From the NCBI GenBank assembly GCA_017935065.1, contig JAGBIF010000019.1, positions 1 to 64,000 of the forward strand: 64,000 nucleotides of DNA. Direction: 5' to 3'. The position numbers and the translations under genes were made by a program. Of the stretch, positions 63,641-64,000 are shown piece after piece (the first letter of the stretch is position 1; every line of letters begins with the position of its first letter). This DNA is from Clostridia bacterium. Its GTDB lineage: Bacteria > Bacillota > Clostridia > Oscillospirales > CAG-272. Under the pieces are notes generated by a model. It had not been told where the DNA came from. It made no database searches and saw only the letters and a program-made list of their open reading frames with translations.

Positions 63641-64000
63641 TTAATTATTGTCGGTCAGCCTGTATCTGCCGAAAAGGTACATAAGCCTGAAGATAATTCC
63701 CTCGCCTACGCCCTGTCTGTACGCCTTCGTTCTGAAAATATAGCCAAGTCTTGAGAAAAAGCTCCTGTCGCTTTTAAAGAAATCCTCCGCCTCGTGCCTG
63801 TAGTGCTCGGGAATTTTGTCACCGAAGGTATCAAGGAATGCCCTGAGCTGTCTTGCGTTGTAGTGGGATTTACCCGAAAGGACACGTCCGATGCGGACCT
63901 TTAGTCTTGAGAAAAAGCCGCTTTTGTACCCGATGGCATTCTCACCGTGCTGTCGGTAGTAGGTCTCGGGTGTAGCATCGTAGACTATGCTACCGAAGGC
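63641..64000 (-). CDS. Glycosyltransferase family 2, C-terminal part (start outside window)
   Basis: The last 119 codons of a minus-strand gene whose start lies beyond the window. The frame reads TYYRQHGENAIGYKSGFF, then SRLKVRIGRVLSG and the tail GRYRLTDNN. The YRQHxxN and GYKSGFFSR pattern is typical of the C-terminus of rhamnosyl-type GT2 enzymes. It fits beside the dTDP-rhamnose genes. Confidence 0.75.
   Translation of the reverse strand, partial: AFGSIVYDATPETYYRQHGENAIGYKSGFFSRLKVRIGRVLSGKSHYNARQLRAFLDTFGDKIPEHYRHEAEDFFKSDRSFFSRLGYIFRTKAYRQGVGEGIIFRLMYLFGRYRLTDNN

Overview
The window reads as part of the chromosome of a Gram-positive, endospore-forming member of the Clostridia, most likely an uncultured gut lineage. 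Support: a SpoIVA ATPase, a RicT/YaaT-type PSP1 protein, a CotH-type kinase, a LysM/GH18-like protein of the spore-cortex type, textbook sigma-A promoters (TTGACA, 16-18 nt, TATAAT), AGGAGG-type ribosome binding sites and several lipoproteins carrying InlB-type repeats. The taxonomic call is inference. No IS element, prophage or CRISPR array was found. Shine-Dalgarno spacing was used to choose starts.

Layout. 1-3620: the 5' part of a BspA-like lipoprotein gene behind a structured leader RNA, a palindrome-rich intergenic region, and an FAD-dependent oxidoreductase. 3807-7707: a galactose-type ABC importer operon (mglB-mglA-mglC) with a small membrane protein. 7865-13594: GH88, DUF1846, CPBP protease and GH2 genes. 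13635-14080: two tandem modular-hairpin repeats. 14264-25110: spoIVA, an InlB-repeat lipoprotein, a P-loop kinase, galM, an MBL-fold hydrolase, tyrS, a membrane protein and a glutaminase-like protein. 25330-27263: tRNA-Lys, then a tandem array of small-RNA units, each with its own promoter and terminator, a NERD-domain gene and a small protein behind a candidate structured leader. 27425-43777: housekeeping genes, including cotH, trx, acyl-ACP thioesterase, a DtxR regulator, a PqqD/S26-protease pair, tatD-metG, holB-ricT, ferredoxin, trmN6-rsmI, a COG1313 radical SAM protein, dCMP deaminase, an AlaX-type editing protein, rluA and an ECF S component. 43874-48670: a 1.6 kaa surface protein ending in a ribosomal-L15-like cytoplasmic domain. 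49183-64000: a minus-strand glycan operon (dTDP-L-rhamnose synthesis rfbA-D-B-C, Wzm/Wzt-type ABC exporter, glycosyltransferases, a flippase-like protein, DUF2142 and DUF2304).

How the parts fit. Sugar uptake (mgl), sugar interconversion (galM) and glycan hydrolases (GH88, GH2) suggest life on host or plant glycans. The glycan operon makes a rhamnose-containing surface polymer. The most unusual content is non-coding: the small-RNA array at 25.5-26.0 kb next to the NERD gene, the pseudoknot-capable leader with its own promoter and terminator at 1.27-1.46 kb, and dispersed elements built from small hairpins punctuated by a constant heptamer (TGATGTT / AACATCA) at about 13.6-14.1 kb and 49.0 kb, with an ATATCAC-punctuated relative at 1.8 kb.
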